A stretch of DNA of 64,000 nucleotides from Candidatus Pseudomonas phytovorans (GCA_029202525.1 CP119325.1:4748001-4812000), one strand, 5' to 3'; positions 26,000-35,022 are shown, counted from the first letter of the stretch. Numbers and translations are program-made. Notes: generated by a model not told the origin, from the letters alone.

Positions 26000-26899
26000 T
26001 CAGCGGAAGTAGCCGGCAACGGTGTCGAGCATCTGCCGCCCCGAATAGTAGTCGATGCGGAACGAGCTCGGCCCCAGGGGGTATACGCGACGATGCTGCA
26101 CCGCCGGCAGGTTGGCCAGCACCGGGTCGTCGCGCAAGGCCTGGGCATCGTTGTCGTCGGCGCTGAGCAGGAACACATCGGCATCACCGATGGCGGCAGC
26201 CAGATTCTCGCGGGAAATGAACTGGAACTCGGTGGCTCGAATCACCTGCCCTGCCATGGCCTCAGGCAGTTCCCGCACCTGGAAGCCAAGGGCCGTCAGC
26301 AGACGGGCTTGCGGGCTGAAGGTGCGGCCGATGGAATAACTGCCACCGATGTTGTAGCCGATCAGCACCACCGGCCTTGGCGAGGGCCGCAGGCGGGCTG
26401 CCGTTTCGCGGGTGTAGTCGTCGAACTGCTGGATCACGGCCTTGGCCTGCTGTTGCAGCCCGGTGCGTGCGCCCAGTTCGGTGGCCAGGTCCTGCCAGGA
26501 CTGGTTGGAGTAATTCACCACCAGGGTTGGCACACCTTGGGCCTTCAATTCCGCCAGGTGCGGCGCAGCGCTGTCGGCGCCGGTGGCCGATACCACCAAG
26601 AGGTCAGGCGCGCTGGCCACCACGGCCTCGATATCGAACTGCAGGTTGCGGTACAGCACCTGCACATCACGCTGGTCGGCCACGGCTGCCCATTGCGAGA
26701 AAAAGCCCTTGCCATCGGTCAGCCGGCTGGGCGTGGCGGCGGCGCTGGCCACCAGCGGCGCCTGCATGGCCAGGAGGATGCCGGTCACGCTCGGGGTGGT
26801 GGAGACGATGCGCGCAGGTGCGGCCTCTGCGGTCGGGATTACGCCAGCCAGCGTCAGGGCGACGGCGGCCAATGCTGCACAAACTCGAAAACGCTTCAT
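26000..26899 (-). CDS. fepB: Periplasmic ferric-enterobactin-type binding protein FepB-like
   Basis: The 299-residue protein has a signal peptide ending near AEAAP. The mature chain reads RIVSTTPSVTGILLAMQAP, SATGADSAAPHLAELKAQGVPTLVVNYSN, NLAAAIGDADVFLLSADDND and LGPSSFRIDYYSGRQMLD, all close to E. coli FepB as I recall it. It should bind a ferric catecholate siderophore in the periplasm and feed FepDG. The gene diverges from fepC across about 110 bases that hold a Fur-like box. Confidence 0.82.
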   Translation of the reverse strand: MKRFRVCAALAAVALTLAGVIPTAEAAPARIVSTTPSVTGILLAMQAPLVASAAATPSRLTDGKGFFSQWAAVADQRDVQVLYRNLQFDIEAVVASAPDLLVVSATGADSAAPHLAELKAQGVPTLVVNYSNQSWQDLATELGARTGLQQQAKAVIQQFDDYTRETAARLRPSPRPVVLIGYNIGGSYSIGRTFSPQARLLTALGFQVRELPEAMAGQVIRATEFQFISRENLAAAIGDADVFLLSADDNDAQALRDDPVLANLPAVQHRRVYPLGPSSFRIDYYSGRQMLDTVAGYFR

Positions 26900-26933
26900 C
26901 GATGGGCTTCACCTTGGAGGAGTCAGCTGCGCA

Positions 26934-26948
26934 TGATAATACTTCTCA
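26934..26948. promoter_or_regulatory. Fur-box-like site between fepB and fepC
   Basis: TGATAATACTTCTCA matches the 7-1-7 Fur dyad at 12 of 14 positions. It lies 35 bases from the fepB start and 62 from the fepC start, placed to repress both directions when iron is plentiful. Confidence 0.65.
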
Positions 26949-27009
26949 TACAGATAATTCCATCATGTAGAATACGTTCCGCAAATTTTTGTATTGCCAA
27001 GGACCGACC

Positions 27010-27837
27010 ATGAGCCCTCGCCTGCAAGCCCGCGCGCTGACCCTGCGCCGCGATAACCGAACGCTGTCGCATGATCTGTCGCTGGACATCCCCGATGGCG
27101 GCTTTACCGTGATTGTCGGCCCCAACGCGTGCGGCAAGTCGACACTGCTGGCGGCGCTGTCGCGGCTGCTGCCCCCCAGTTACGGCCAGGTGCTGCTCGA
27201 TGGCCAGGACATCCAGCAACGCCCCGCCAAGGACGTGGCCCGGCGCCTGGCCCTGTTGCCACAGAGCGCCAACGCACCGGATGGCATCCGCGTGGCCGAG
27301 CTGGTCGCGCGCGGCCGCTTCCCGCACCAGCGTCTGTGGCAACAGTGGTCGGTCGAGGATGAGCAGGCGGTACAGCGGGCGATGCACGCAACCGGCATCG
27401 AAGACCTTGCCGAACGACCGCTGCAAGCGTTGTCTGGCGGCCAGCGCCAGCGCGTGTGGATTGCCATGGTGCTGGCGCAGGACACCCCACTGTTGCTGCT
27501 GGACGAGCCCACAACCTATCTGGACATTGCCCACCAGTTTGAATTGCTGGAGCTGCTGCGCGATCTGAACCGCCAGGGTCGCACCATCGTGGCGGTGCTG
27601 CACGACCTGAACCAGGCCTGCCGCTACGCCAGCCACCTTGTGGCCATGCGCGATGGCGCGATCGTTGCCCAAGGTGCGCCGGCAGCGATATTTACCGAGG
27701 CACTGGTGCAGCAGGTGTTCGGGTTGTCGGGGCTGGTGATCGAGGACCCGGTGAGCGGTACGCCAATGCTTGTACCGCGTGGGCGGTTTACTCCGGCAAC
27801 ACCGGCGCCGGCGCACCCAGCATGCGCCCACCCGTAG
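27010..27837 (+). CDS. fepC: Ferric-siderophore ABC transporter ATPase FepC-like
   Basis: The 275-residue ATPase has Walker A GPNACGKST at 37-45, signature LSGGQRQR at 141-148 and Walker B LLLLDEP at 161-167, then VLHDLNQACRYASHLVAMRDG. The overall sequence strongly resembles FepC. The Walker A has Ala where Gly is usual in FepC (GPNGCGKST), a tolerated position. The ATG at 27010 is preferred to a TTG seven codons earlier. The last 50 bases overlap the end of the convergent IclR gene. Confidence 0.85.
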   Translation: MSPRLQARALTLRRDNRTLSHDLSLDIPDGGFTVIVGPNACGKSTLLAALSRLLPPSYGQVLLDGQDIQQRPAKDVARRLALLPQSANAPDGIRVAELVARGRFPHQRLWQQWSVEDEQAVQRAMHATGIEDLAERPLQALSGGQRQRVWIAMVLAQDTPLLLLDEPTTYLDIAHQFELLELLRDLNRQGRTIVAVLHDLNQACRYASHLVAMRDGAIVAQGAPAAIFTEALVQQVFGLSGLVIEDPVSGTPMLVPRGRFTPATPAPAHPACAHP

Positions 27838-28606
27838 CCTGGTTGACCTGCCCTGCTTCATGGAACAACGCCTGGCGGTCCTCGGGCGCCCGCAGCTGCC
27901 CCAGGTCGGTCACTGTGGTCATCACGCAAACAATCTCCTGCTGCGCATCGAACACCGGCGCCGCCTGCCCGGTCACGCTGGACAGCAGGTGGCTGGTCAG
28001 TTCGGCCCAGCAATGCTGGCGGATCTGCTCCAGCACCTTGGCGCTGGGCGGCGTGCCGCGAAAATGCGCAGGCTGCAACTTGCGTGCGGCATCGATGGTG
28101 GCCTTGGGCAGAAACGCCTGGAAGATCAGCCCACAGGCGGTGTTGTCGATGGGCAGGATATCGCCCAATGCCAGCGGGTTGATCGAGAAATAGGCACTGC
28201 GGTACCACCGCACCAGCGTCGGGCCACGGTCGGTCCAGATCGCCACCCCACCGCTGGCGGCATGCCGCTGGGCCAGCCCCTTCATGTGCTGGGCGGCAAT
28301 TTCAACAGCATCCACACGCTTGAGGGCGCCGATGCCGATGCTGAGCGCGGCCGGACCCAGGTCGTACAGCGCGCTGGCAGGGTCCTGCTTGGCCAGCCCC
28401 TCCTTCACCAGGCTCTGCAGGTAGCGGTGCGCCGTGGAACCGCCAGTACCGGTGCGGCGGGCCACCTCACCCAGGCTCAGTTCATTCTCCGCATTGGCCA
28501 GCACATTCAGGAACCGCGCAGCGATCGACACCGACTGGATGGTGCCGGAACGCTTCTCGCCCGGGCTTTCCGGCTCCGTGTCGGCGGGGGACTGCAAAGT
28601 GTTCAA
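27788..28606 (-). CDS. IclR-family transcriptional regulator
   Basis: The 272-residue protein has an N-terminal winged helix (SIAARFLNVLANAENELSLGEVARRTGTGGSTAHRYLQSL) and an IclR effector domain. I place the start at TTG 28606, because GAGGAGATAG precedes it well; GTG 28651 and ATG 28648 lack ribosome sites. It diverges from the TonB receptor gene at 28827 and dyads in between may be its operators, so it likely controls that receptor and the monooxygenase after it. IclR proteins usually sense small carboxylated or aromatic compounds, not iron. Confidence 0.82.
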   Translation of the reverse strand: MNTLQSPADTEPESPGEKRSGTIQSVSIAARFLNVLANAENELSLGEVARRTGTGGSTAHRYLQSLVKEGLAKQDPASALYDLGPAALSIGIGALKRVDAVEIAAQHMKGLAQRHAASGGVAIWTDRGPTLVRWYRSAYFSINPLALGDILPIDNTACGLIFQAFLPKATIDAARKLQPAHFRGTPPSAKVLEQIRQHCWAELTSHLLSSVTGQAAPVFDAQQEIVCVMTTVTDLGQLRAPEDRQALFHEAGQVNQATGGRMLGAPAPVLPE

Positions 28607-28744
28607 CGGGGCTATCTCCTCATTTCTGATTATCCGGCCAGGCGCCATCACGGTGGCCGGTTAGCGCGGCTGCCTATCATACCGCCAGCAACCCCGGCCT
28701 GGCGCGGGCGCTGGTAAACGCAGGCACCACCATACCACTTTGAG

Positions 28745-28772
28745 GAATAGATTCTTTATTGCGGAATGCAAT
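28745..28772. promoter_or_regulatory. Candidate IclR operator dyads
   Basis: Two short palindromes lie together: GAAT-AG-ATTC at 28745-28754 and ATTGCGGAATGCAAT at 28758-28772. They lie between the divergent IclR and receptor genes. Both lengths fit IclR-type sites, but this is positional inference. Confidence 0.4.
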
Positions 28773-28826
28773 GGCACCGTGATACCTTGCGCCGCAAACG
28801 AGGATCGTTCTCATTTGGAGGTTGTC

Positions 28827-30911
28827 TTGAAGTACCCTGCGCAACGCTCGATCAGCCATGGATTCGGTGTGCTGACCCTGTCTACCCTGCTTGCTGCACC
28901 CCACGCCCTGGCCGAACAAGCCCCCACTGCCGGTAGCTCGCAACTGGTCCTTAGCCCTGTGCTGGTCAGCGGCGAAAAGGTCGAACGAGACCTGCGCAAC
29001 ACCGCCTCGTCGGTGTCGGTGAAAAGCGCCAGCGAACTCGACAGCCTCAAGACCGGCAACGCCTCGGTGCACGAAGTGCTCAACGACGTGCCCAACGTGA
29101 TCTACACCGACACGGTGGGCGCGCCGATCATTCGCGGCCAGGACACCCAGGGCCCGAACAACGGTGCCAACGTGTTCTGGGGCGGCACCGTGCCGCGTGC
29201 CACCATCAACCTCGATGGGCACTACCTGAATTACAACGAGATGTACTTTGGCGCACCGTCGGTGTGGGACGTAGACAGCATCGAGGTGTATCGCGGCCCG
29301 CAAACCACCAGCCAAGGCGCCAACGCCATCGCCGGCGCCATCGTGGTCAAGACCAAGGACCCGACCTTTGACCCCGAGGCGGCCTACCAGGCCGAGATCG
29401 GCAGCTATCACTCGCGGCGCAGTTCGCTGGCAGTGTCTGGCCCACTCACCGACAACCTCGCCGGGCGCCTGGCGCTGGACTATTCGGCGCGCGACACCTT
29501 CATCGACTACACCAACCCCTCGTTTGCCAGCCACAACACCGACCAGGATTTCCGCGCCCTGAACCTGCGCGGCAAACTGCTGTGGCTGCCCGCAGCGGTA
29601 CCCGGCCTGGGCCTGAAGTACACCTTCACCCACGGTGATTCCAACCGCCCCACCCAGGAAGCGGCCTCGCGGCCATTCCACGACCTGAACCACACCGGCG
29701 CCACCATGCCCAGCTGGCATCAGCAGAGCAACACGCACATTGTCGACGTGGATTACGAGCTGGATAACGGCATGAAGCTGTTCAACCAGACCCAGTACTC
29801 GCTGTCCAACGTGCACCGGGTGATTGGCGTGGCGAACGGCGGCGACGCCGACATCCGGCAGAAAAACTTCTCCAACGAAAGCCGCATCACCTTCGGCGAG
29901 CAGCAAGACACCCTGAGCGGCATGGCAGGCCTGTACCTGGCACGCACCGACTCGGACGAAGTCCTGTACTACGGCGGCATCTCTGACTTCGACGACACCA
30001 AGCGCAACCTGGGCGTATTCGGCGAAGTCAGCTACCGCCTGAGTGACCGCTGGACGCTCACCACCGCCTTGCGCCTGCAACAGGACCAGATCCAGCGCAG
30101 CGGCACCTCGCCGTTCGCCGCCAACGGGCTGGACTACGACAAGACCTTTACCGCACTGCTGCCCAAAGTGTCGCTGGCCTACGCCCTGACCCCACAATGG
30201 ACCGTCGGCGGTATGGTCAGCCGCGGCTACAACCCGGGCGGCGTGTCGCTGAACCTGAGCAGCAAGCGCTTCGAGGAATTCGACGATGAGCGCATGTGGA
30301 ACTACGAGCTGTTCGCCCGCGCCAGCCTGCTGGACGACCGCCTGCACCTGAACGCCAACCTGTTCTACATGGACATGCAGGATGCCCAGTACAACATCCC
30401 GGTGGTGCTTGCCTCTGGCCTGACCCAGTCCTACACCATCAACGCCGAGAAGGCCCATGCCTATGGTTTCGAGCTGTCGGCGGACTACCGGGTGCTGGAC
30501 AACCTGACCCTCAAGGCCAGCGCCGGTGCCCTGCAAACCCGCATCGACGACATCGACGCCAACAGCAGCTACGCCGGCAACGAATTTGCCCGCTCACCCG
30601 GCTACACCGTCAGCTTCGGCCCGAGCTGGGACATTACCGACCGCCTGAATCTCAATGCCCAGGTGCGGCACATCGACGGCTACTACTCGGACGTGGCCAA
30701 CACCAAGAGCTATGCCATCGATGGCTACACCGTGGCCGATGCGCGCATGAGCTACCGCTTCAGCAATCAGGTACAGGTGTACACCTACGTCAAGAACGTG
30801 TTTGACGAGCGTACCCCGACCTACATGCAGACCAACCGGGGCATCGGCGGTATCGAAGCGAGCATGACCGAGCCGCGTACCTTGGGTGTAGGCATCAAAG
30901 GCGCCTTCTGA
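28827..30911 (+). CDS. TonB-dependent outer membrane receptor
   Basis: The 694-residue receptor has a signal peptide (HGFGVLTLSTLLAAPHALAEQ), a TonB-box region, a plug with VDSIEVYRGPQTTSQGANAIAGAIVVKTKDP, and a barrel ending in a C-terminal Phe. There is no STN domain, so it does not signal through a FecIR pair. TTG at 28827 is chosen because GGAGG precedes it; an ATG at 28740 has none and would add 29 residues before the signal. Its neighbours suggest a metal-chelate substrate. It looks nearer to FyuA-like receptors than to FepA, a weak impression. Confidence 0.82.
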   Translation: MKYPAQRSISHGFGVLTLSTLLAAPHALAEQAPTAGSSQLVLSPVLVSGEKVERDLRNTASSVSVKSASELDSLKTGNASVHEVLNDVPNVIYTDTVGAPIIRGQDTQGPNNGANVFWGGTVPRATINLDGHYLNYNEMYFGAPSVWDVDSIEVYRGPQTTSQGANAIAGAIVVKTKDPTFDPEAAYQAEIGSYHSRRSSLAVSGPLTDNLAGRLALDYSARDTFIDYTNPSFASHNTDQDFRALNLRGKLLWLPAAVPGLGLKYTFTHGDSNRPTQEAASRPFHDLNHTGATMPSWHQQSNTHIVDVDYELDNGMKLFNQTQYSLSNVHRVIGVANGGDADIRQKNFSNESRITFGEQQDTLSGMAGLYLARTDSDEVLYYGGISDFDDTKRNLGVFGEVSYRLSDRWTLTTALRLQQDQIQRSGTSPFAANGLDYDKTFTALLPKVSLAYALTPQWTVGGMVSRGYNPGGVSLNLSSKRFEEFDDERMWNYELFARASLLDDRLHLNANLFYMDMQDAQYNIPVVLASGLTQSYTINAEKAHAYGFELSADYRVLDNLTLKASAGALQTRIDDIDANSSYAGNEFARSPGYTVSFGPSWDITDRLNLNAQVRHIDGYYSDVANTKSYAIDGYTVADARMSYRFSNQVQVYTYVKNVFDERTPTYMQTNRGIGGIEASMTEPRTLGVGIKGAF

Positions 30912-30920
30912 AACCAACCG

Positions 30921-31020
30921 GGGGCCGCTCTGCGCCCCTTCGCGGGCACGCTCGCTCCCACATGGATCGCACTGAACCTGTGGGAGCGGGCGTGCCCGCG
31001 AAGGGGCGCAAAGCGGCCCC
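30921..31020. repeat. REP-type inverted repeat pair between receptor and monooxygenase
   Basis: Arms of 42 bases (30921-30962 and 30979-31020) pair with few mismatches and contain the GGGAGCGGGCGTGCCCGCG core. The structure lies between two same-strand genes and may attenuate read-through into the monooxygenase gene. Confidence 0.85.
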
Positions 31021-31052
31021 AAATGTTCAATAGCCAGCAACCGGAGACCCTG

Positions 31053-32360
31053 ATGACATTCAACAAAGGCCTGCACATTGGCATGTCGCTTGCCCCCACC
31101 TGGCTCAGCGGCGAGGGCTGGCGGCGTGCCGACAGCCGCGTCGAAACACTGTTCGGCAGCGACTTCGCCATGGACATCGCCCGCCGCTCCGAAGCCGCGC
31201 ACCTGGACTTCGTGTTCCGCCCCGACGTCAGTTGCGTGGTGGCCGACGCCCTGGAAAGCGGCTCGGGCTTCACCAGCCTCGACCCCACCTTGCTACTGGC
31301 CGCGCTCACCCGCGAGACCAGTCGTATCGGCCTGGTGTCGACTGTTTCGACCACCTTCTTCCCCCCCTACCTGGTCGCGCGTCAGCTGCAGTCGCTGAAC
31401 TGGCTGAGCCAAGGCCGGGTCGGCTGGAACATCGTCACCGCCCTGCAAGGCCACGAGAACTTCGGCCTGGCGGCCATGCCCAGCGCCGAAGAGCGCTATG
31501 CCCGCGCCGCCGAGTTCACCGAGGTGGTGCAGCGGTTGTGGCGCAGCTTCCCACAGCAGGCCCTGCGCATCGACCGCGAGAACGGTGTTTACGCCGACCC
31601 GGCGCAGGTTCAGCCAATCAACCACCAAGGCGACTTCCTGCAGGTGCAGGGCCCGCTCAACCTGCCCGAACAGGGCGCACGCATCCCGCTGATCCAGGCC
31701 GGGGCGTCCGACAGTGGTCGTGACTTCGCTGCCCGCGTCGCTGATATCGTTTTCGCCCCGACCCCCGACCAGGCCGCAGCCGCGGACCTGCGCCGCGACC
31801 TGTCACGTCGCGCGCAAAAGCATGGCCGCGAGGCCGACGATGTTCGCCTGCTGCCCGGCCTGAGCCTATACCTGGCGCCCACTCGCCAGCAGGCACGCGA
31901 ACTGTTCATGGAAACCCACGCCCGGGTGGACAAGGCACGCAAGTACGCTGCGATCGAGAAGATGATCGGCATCGACCTGGCCAACTGGCCAAGTGACCGG
32001 CGCATTCATGCTGCCGACCTGCCGCCACTGCAGCTGCTGCCCGGCGCCAGCCGGACTCATGTGAGCCTGCTACGGCGCTTGATCGAACGTGAGTCGCTGC
32101 TGCCAGAAGAACTGCTGATGCGCCCGGAAGTGTTGTCGGCGGCGCACTGGCAAGTGATTGGTACGGTCGATGATGCCGTAGCTGAAATTGCCGACTGGGC
32201 CGAAGCGGGGGTGATGGATGGCTTCATTGCCGCACCGGGGGGCTCGTTTGGCTCGGTGTACAGCTTTCTGGATGAAGTGGTGCCACGACTGGTGGAGCGC
32301 AGGTTGTTTCGCGACCGGTATCACGGGGCTACGTTTGCCGAGCATCTGCAGCGGTATTGA
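31053..32360 (+). CDS. FMNH2-dependent monooxygenase of the NtaA/SnaA/DmoA (LLM) family
   Basis: The 435-residue enzyme is a luciferase-like flavin monooxygenase. NtaA-branch features are WLSQGRVGWNIVTALQGHENFGL, AEFTEVVQRLW, YADPAQVQPINHQGDFLQVQGPLNLP and PLIQAGASDSGRDFAARVADIVFA. Relatives oxidise nitrilotriacetate, EDTA, dimethylsulfide or related small molecules using FMNH2 from a separate reductase. No flavin reductase is adjacent. GGAG before the ATG at 31053 supports this start over an ATG ten codons earlier. It lies downstream of the TonB receptor on the same strand. Confidence 0.85.
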   Translation: MTFNKGLHIGMSLAPTWLSGEGWRRADSRVETLFGSDFAMDIARRSEAAHLDFVFRPDVSCVVADALESGSGFTSLDPTLLLAALTRETSRIGLVSTVSTTFFPPYLVARQLQSLNWLSQGRVGWNIVTALQGHENFGLAAMPSAEERYARAAEFTEVVQRLWRSFPQQALRIDRENGVYADPAQVQPINHQGDFLQVQGPLNLPEQGARIPLIQAGASDSGRDFAARVADIVFAPTPDQAAAADLRRDLSRRAQKHGREADDVRLLPGLSLYLAPTRQQARELFMETHARVDKARKYAAIEKMIGIDLANWPSDRRIHAADLPPLQLLPGASRTHVSLLRRLIERESLLPEELLMRPEVLSAAHWQVIGTVDDAVAEIADWAEAGVMDGFIAAPGGSFGSVYSFLDEVVPRLVERRLFRDRYHGATFAEHLQRY

Positions 32361-32369
32361 AGGACCCAA

Positions 32370-32388
32370 GGGGCTGCTGCGCAGCCCC
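32370..32388. terminator. GC hairpin between convergent genes
   Basis: GGGGCTGC and GCAGCCCC form a hairpin with a TGC loop, ten bases past the monooxygenase stop and nine before the end of the convergent gene. It probably serves both strands. Confidence 0.6.
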
Positions 32389-32396
32389 GAACAATC

Positions 32397-32975
32397 TCAA
32401 GGCACCTTCTTTCCTTCCACTGCCTTCACGGTTTCAATCAATTTGTCGAACTTGCGGTTCAACTGGGCGAACTTCTTGTCGCTCTCGGCGCGGGCCTTTA
32501 TGTTGTCCACCGAACTGGCCTTGTCGGCAATGGTCACCACCGTCCAGTCCCAGTCCTTGGACACCCAGTAAACCAGCTCACCGTCCGCTGAAAACGCTTC
32601 GAGCCGGCCGCTATCCGGCACCGGCCTGGCGTCCTTGGTCATCGGCAGCAGTTGCTGAACCCGTGCCTCGTCGGTGGTATCCAGCTGCACCTCCACCTGG
32701 CGCAATTGGTCGGCCTCGTTGAACACTGCCTTGACTTGAGAGATGGCGATACCGCCCAGGTTGTAATCACCCTTCGGCTTGGCGCCCTGATAGAACTCGG
32801 TGGGAACCTGGTAGTGATACCCGGTGAAATGCTCTAGCTCGCCGAACTGCTGCTGCAGAATGGCCAGGGCCTGGGACTTGGGCATGCCCAGAGTGAACTC
32901 GCCAACTTCGAGCGCCGACCAGGCTTGCAGGGGGAAAACCGCGCAGGCGAACAGAAGCGGTAAGGTCCGTTTCAT
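32397..32975 (-). CDS. Periplasmic protein of unknown function
   Basis: The 192-residue protein has a signal peptide (LPLLFACAVFPLQAWSA) and a mature part beginning EVGEFTLGMPKSQALAILQQQFG, a pattern seen in small periplasmic proteins that start with a short substrate-like motif. No cysteines occur in the mature chain. The C-terminus is Lys-rich and helical. I do not recognise a family with confidence. It stands alone between two monooxygenase genes. Confidence 0.7.
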   Translation of the reverse strand: MKRTLPLLFACAVFPLQAWSALEVGEFTLGMPKSQALAILQQQFGELEHFTGYHYQVPTEFYQGAKPKGDYNLGGIAISQVKAVFNEADQLRQVEVQLDTTDEARVQQLLPMTKDARPVPDSGRLEAFSADGELVYWVSKDWDWTVVTIADKASSVDNIKARAESDKKFAQLNRKFDKLIETVKAVEGKKVP

Positions 32976-33068
32976 GGGGTAGTCTTCCTTGAAAATAGCC
33001 CGTCAACCTACCCCCTGCACGGCGATCAGACAATACTGGCAGGGTGCCAAGCCCACCCTGCCCCGGCG

Positions 33069-34163
33069 TCAGGCCACCGCTTTCTCGACACGCTGCGCCG
33101 CTTCCAGCTTGCGCACCAAAGGCAGCACATGCTCGCCGAAGTACGCCACTTCCTCCTGGAAATGCAGGAACCCGGAGAGGATCAAGTCCACCCCCACTGC
33201 CTTCAGCGCTACGATGCGTTCGGCAATTTGCTGCGGCGTGCCGATCAGGTTGGTCTTGAAGCCATCGTTGTACTGCACCAGGTCCTCGAAGCTGGACTTG
33301 GCCCAGTTGCCCTCGCCCTCCGGGCTGGCGGCACCGGCGTGCTTCACCTCTTGGCCAAACGCCCGCACCGCCTCGGGGTTGGCCTTGTCGATGATCTCTT
33401 GCAGCACCGCACGGGCATCTTCCTCGGTGTCGCGGGCGATGATGAAGGCATTCACTCCAACCTTGACCGAGTGCCCATTGGCGGCGGCCTTGGCGCGGAT
33501 GTCCTCGACCTGGGCCTTGATCCCTTCGACGCTGTTGCCGTTGGTGAAGTACCAGTCCGACACCCGCGCAGCCATGTCCCGCGCCGCGCGCGAGCTGCCG
33601 CCCTGGAAGATCTCCGGGTGCGGTTGCTGCAGCGGCTTGGGTTTGAGGTTGTAGTTACGGAAGCGATAAAAGTCGCCGTTGAAAGTGAAGTTGTCCTGCG
33701 TCCAGATGCCCTTGAGTGCGCGGATGAATTCTTCGGAGCGGCGATAGCGCTCGTCATGGTCCAGCCAAGGTTCGCCGATGGCATGGAACTCGCCCTTGAA
33801 CCAGCCCGAGACCACGTTGATGGCGATACGGCCGTTGGTGAACTGGTCGATGCTTGCCAACTGCTTGGCGGCCAGCGTCGGGCTCCACGGGCCAGGCAGG
33901 ATGGCGGCGATGACCTTGAGCTTTTCAGTGGCGGCCAACAGCGCATGGCTGATGGTGACCGACTCGTGCTGGTTGTCGGCGCCGTAGCCAGCGGTGAAAC
34001 GGATTTGCGACAGGGCATAGTCGAAGCCGGATTTTTCAGCGATTTGCGCAAGCTTGCGGTTGTAATCGATGTCCCAGCTGGTGCGCTGCTCGATGGTGCT
34101 GACCACCAGGCCACCGCTGACGTTGGGGACCCAATAGGCGAACTTGATCGGGGTGTGGCTCAT
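33069..34163 (-). CDS. sfnG: FMNH2-dependent dimethylsulfone monooxygenase SfnG
   Basis: The 364-residue luciferase-like enzyme matches SfnG: KFAYWVPNVSGGLVVSTIEQRTSWD at the N-terminus, then GRIAINVVSGWFKGEFHAIGEPWLDHDERYRRSEEFI and FQGGSSRAARDMAARVSDWYFTNG. It converts dimethylsulfone to methanesulfinate, a step in using organosulfur under sulfate limitation. The usual partners (SsuDE-type genes, SfnR) are not adjacent. It is a different branch from the NtaA-type enzyme 1 kb away, so the pair is not a recent duplication. Confidence 0.88.
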   Translation of the reverse strand: MSHTPIKFAYWVPNVSGGLVVSTIEQRTSWDIDYNRKLAQIAEKSGFDYALSQIRFTAGYGADNQHESVTISHALLAATEKLKVIAAILPGPWSPTLAAKQLASIDQFTNGRIAINVVSGWFKGEFHAIGEPWLDHDERYRRSEEFIRALKGIWTQDNFTFNGDFYRFRNYNLKPKPLQQPHPEIFQGGSSRAARDMAARVSDWYFTNGNSVEGIKAQVEDIRAKAAANGHSVKVGVNAFIIARDTEEDARAVLQEIIDKANPEAVRAFGQEVKHAGAASPEGEGNWAKSSFEDLVQYNDGFKTNLIGTPQQIAERIVALKAVGVDLILSGFLHFQEEVAYFGEHVLPLVRKLEAAQRVEKAVA

Positions 34164-34378
34164 GGGGTGGCTCCTTGAGAGTCTTGGGGTTCAAGGAGAT
34201 AGGAGCAGCAAGCGTGCCAACGGCTGGATGGGTTTATTTTCAATGAGTTGGCGATAAGAGGCAGCGATGCTGGCTGCATGTGATCAAACACGCTGTCGGA
34301 TCACTGTTGCCTGCGCAACATCGCCGCTTGCTGCTAGCTCACCGGCTTCTGCGCATGCCCGCATGGAGCATGCCTCCA

Positions 34379-35011
34379 TCAAAGAGCCAACCGCGCCAGC
34401 CGCTGCAGAGCCAGAATCACCTCATCATCCCGAGCCTCAAGGATATCCGCCTGAATAAGGGCGATCACCGCTTTCAGCAACTCGGTCTGGTTCATCTCGG
34501 TTTGCTGCTGAAGCGCGAGCATGTCCTTTGCCATGTGCGGATTAACCTTCATCGACAGCCGCCGGGTCGCATTGGAACGCGCAAGCCCGCGCCGCGCCAG
34601 CTGTTCATCCAGCGCCTGGATGAACGCCAGGTGCGCAGCCTGCAATTGCCCGCACTGCTTCACCTGCGCCAACTGCTGAAAATAGTGGGCAAGGAACAAC
34701 TTGCGCAAATTGGCCCCCGCTTCGTTAGTGACTGCATGCATGGCCGCATCCAGCACGTCCACGTAGACGGCCGGCAAACGCGCCTCGATAGACTTGAACT
34801 GCTGCATGCGCGCCTCGTGAATGGCTGGCGTGGATTGCGGTGGAAGCGCGACCACAGCCTCGCAACGGGTACACACGCCCACCAGAATGTCCTTGGCCTT
34901 CCCTTTGCCATCGCTGAACGGTACATCCCGGCGGGTATAGCGAGTGGGCACCACTGCCTGGCAGTGCTCGCACAGTGCTTCTCCGCTATCCCCTTCCAAC
35001 AGAATCTTCAT
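34379..35011 (-). CDS. Zinc-finger protein, candidate antitoxin
   Basis: The 210-residue protein begins with a four-cysteine site (Cys14, Cys17, Cys47, Cys50) in LCEHCQAVV and VGVCTRCEAVV, much like the YgiT/MqsA zinc finger. The rest differs from MqsA: a long helical middle, then RRLSMKVNPHMAKDMLALQQQTEMNQTELLKAVIALIQ, which looks like a ribbon-helix-helix or other helical DNA-binding module instead of the MqsA helix-turn-helix. It follows the small gene at 35023 by 11 bases. The order toxin then antitoxin matches MqsRA. Function is inferred from this pairing. Confidence 0.6.
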   Translation of the reverse strand: MKILLEGDSGEALCEHCQAVVPTRYTRRDVPFSDGKGKAKDILVGVCTRCEAVVALPPQSTPAIHEARMQQFKSIEARLPAVYVDVLDAAMHAVTNEAGANLRKLFLAHYFQQLAQVKQCGQLQAAHLAFIQALDEQLARRGLARSNATRRLSMKVNPHMAKDMLALQQQTEMNQTELLKAVIALIQADILEARDDEVILALQRLARLAL

Positions 35012-35022
35012 GATCTGGGTAC

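Noticed and set aside
28740..28826. ATG at 28740 as the receptor start
   Set aside because: It has no ribosome site and would put 29 residues before the signal peptide; TTG 28827 has GGAGG at good spacing.
28677..30536. A 600-codon open frame opposite the TonB receptor
   Set aside because: It is an antisense artefact of GC-rich codon use; the receptor on the other strand has clear signal, plug and barrel.
31053..34163. The two flavin monooxygenases as a tandem duplication
   Set aside because: They belong to different branches (NtaA-type and SfnG), differ in length and lie on opposite strands.
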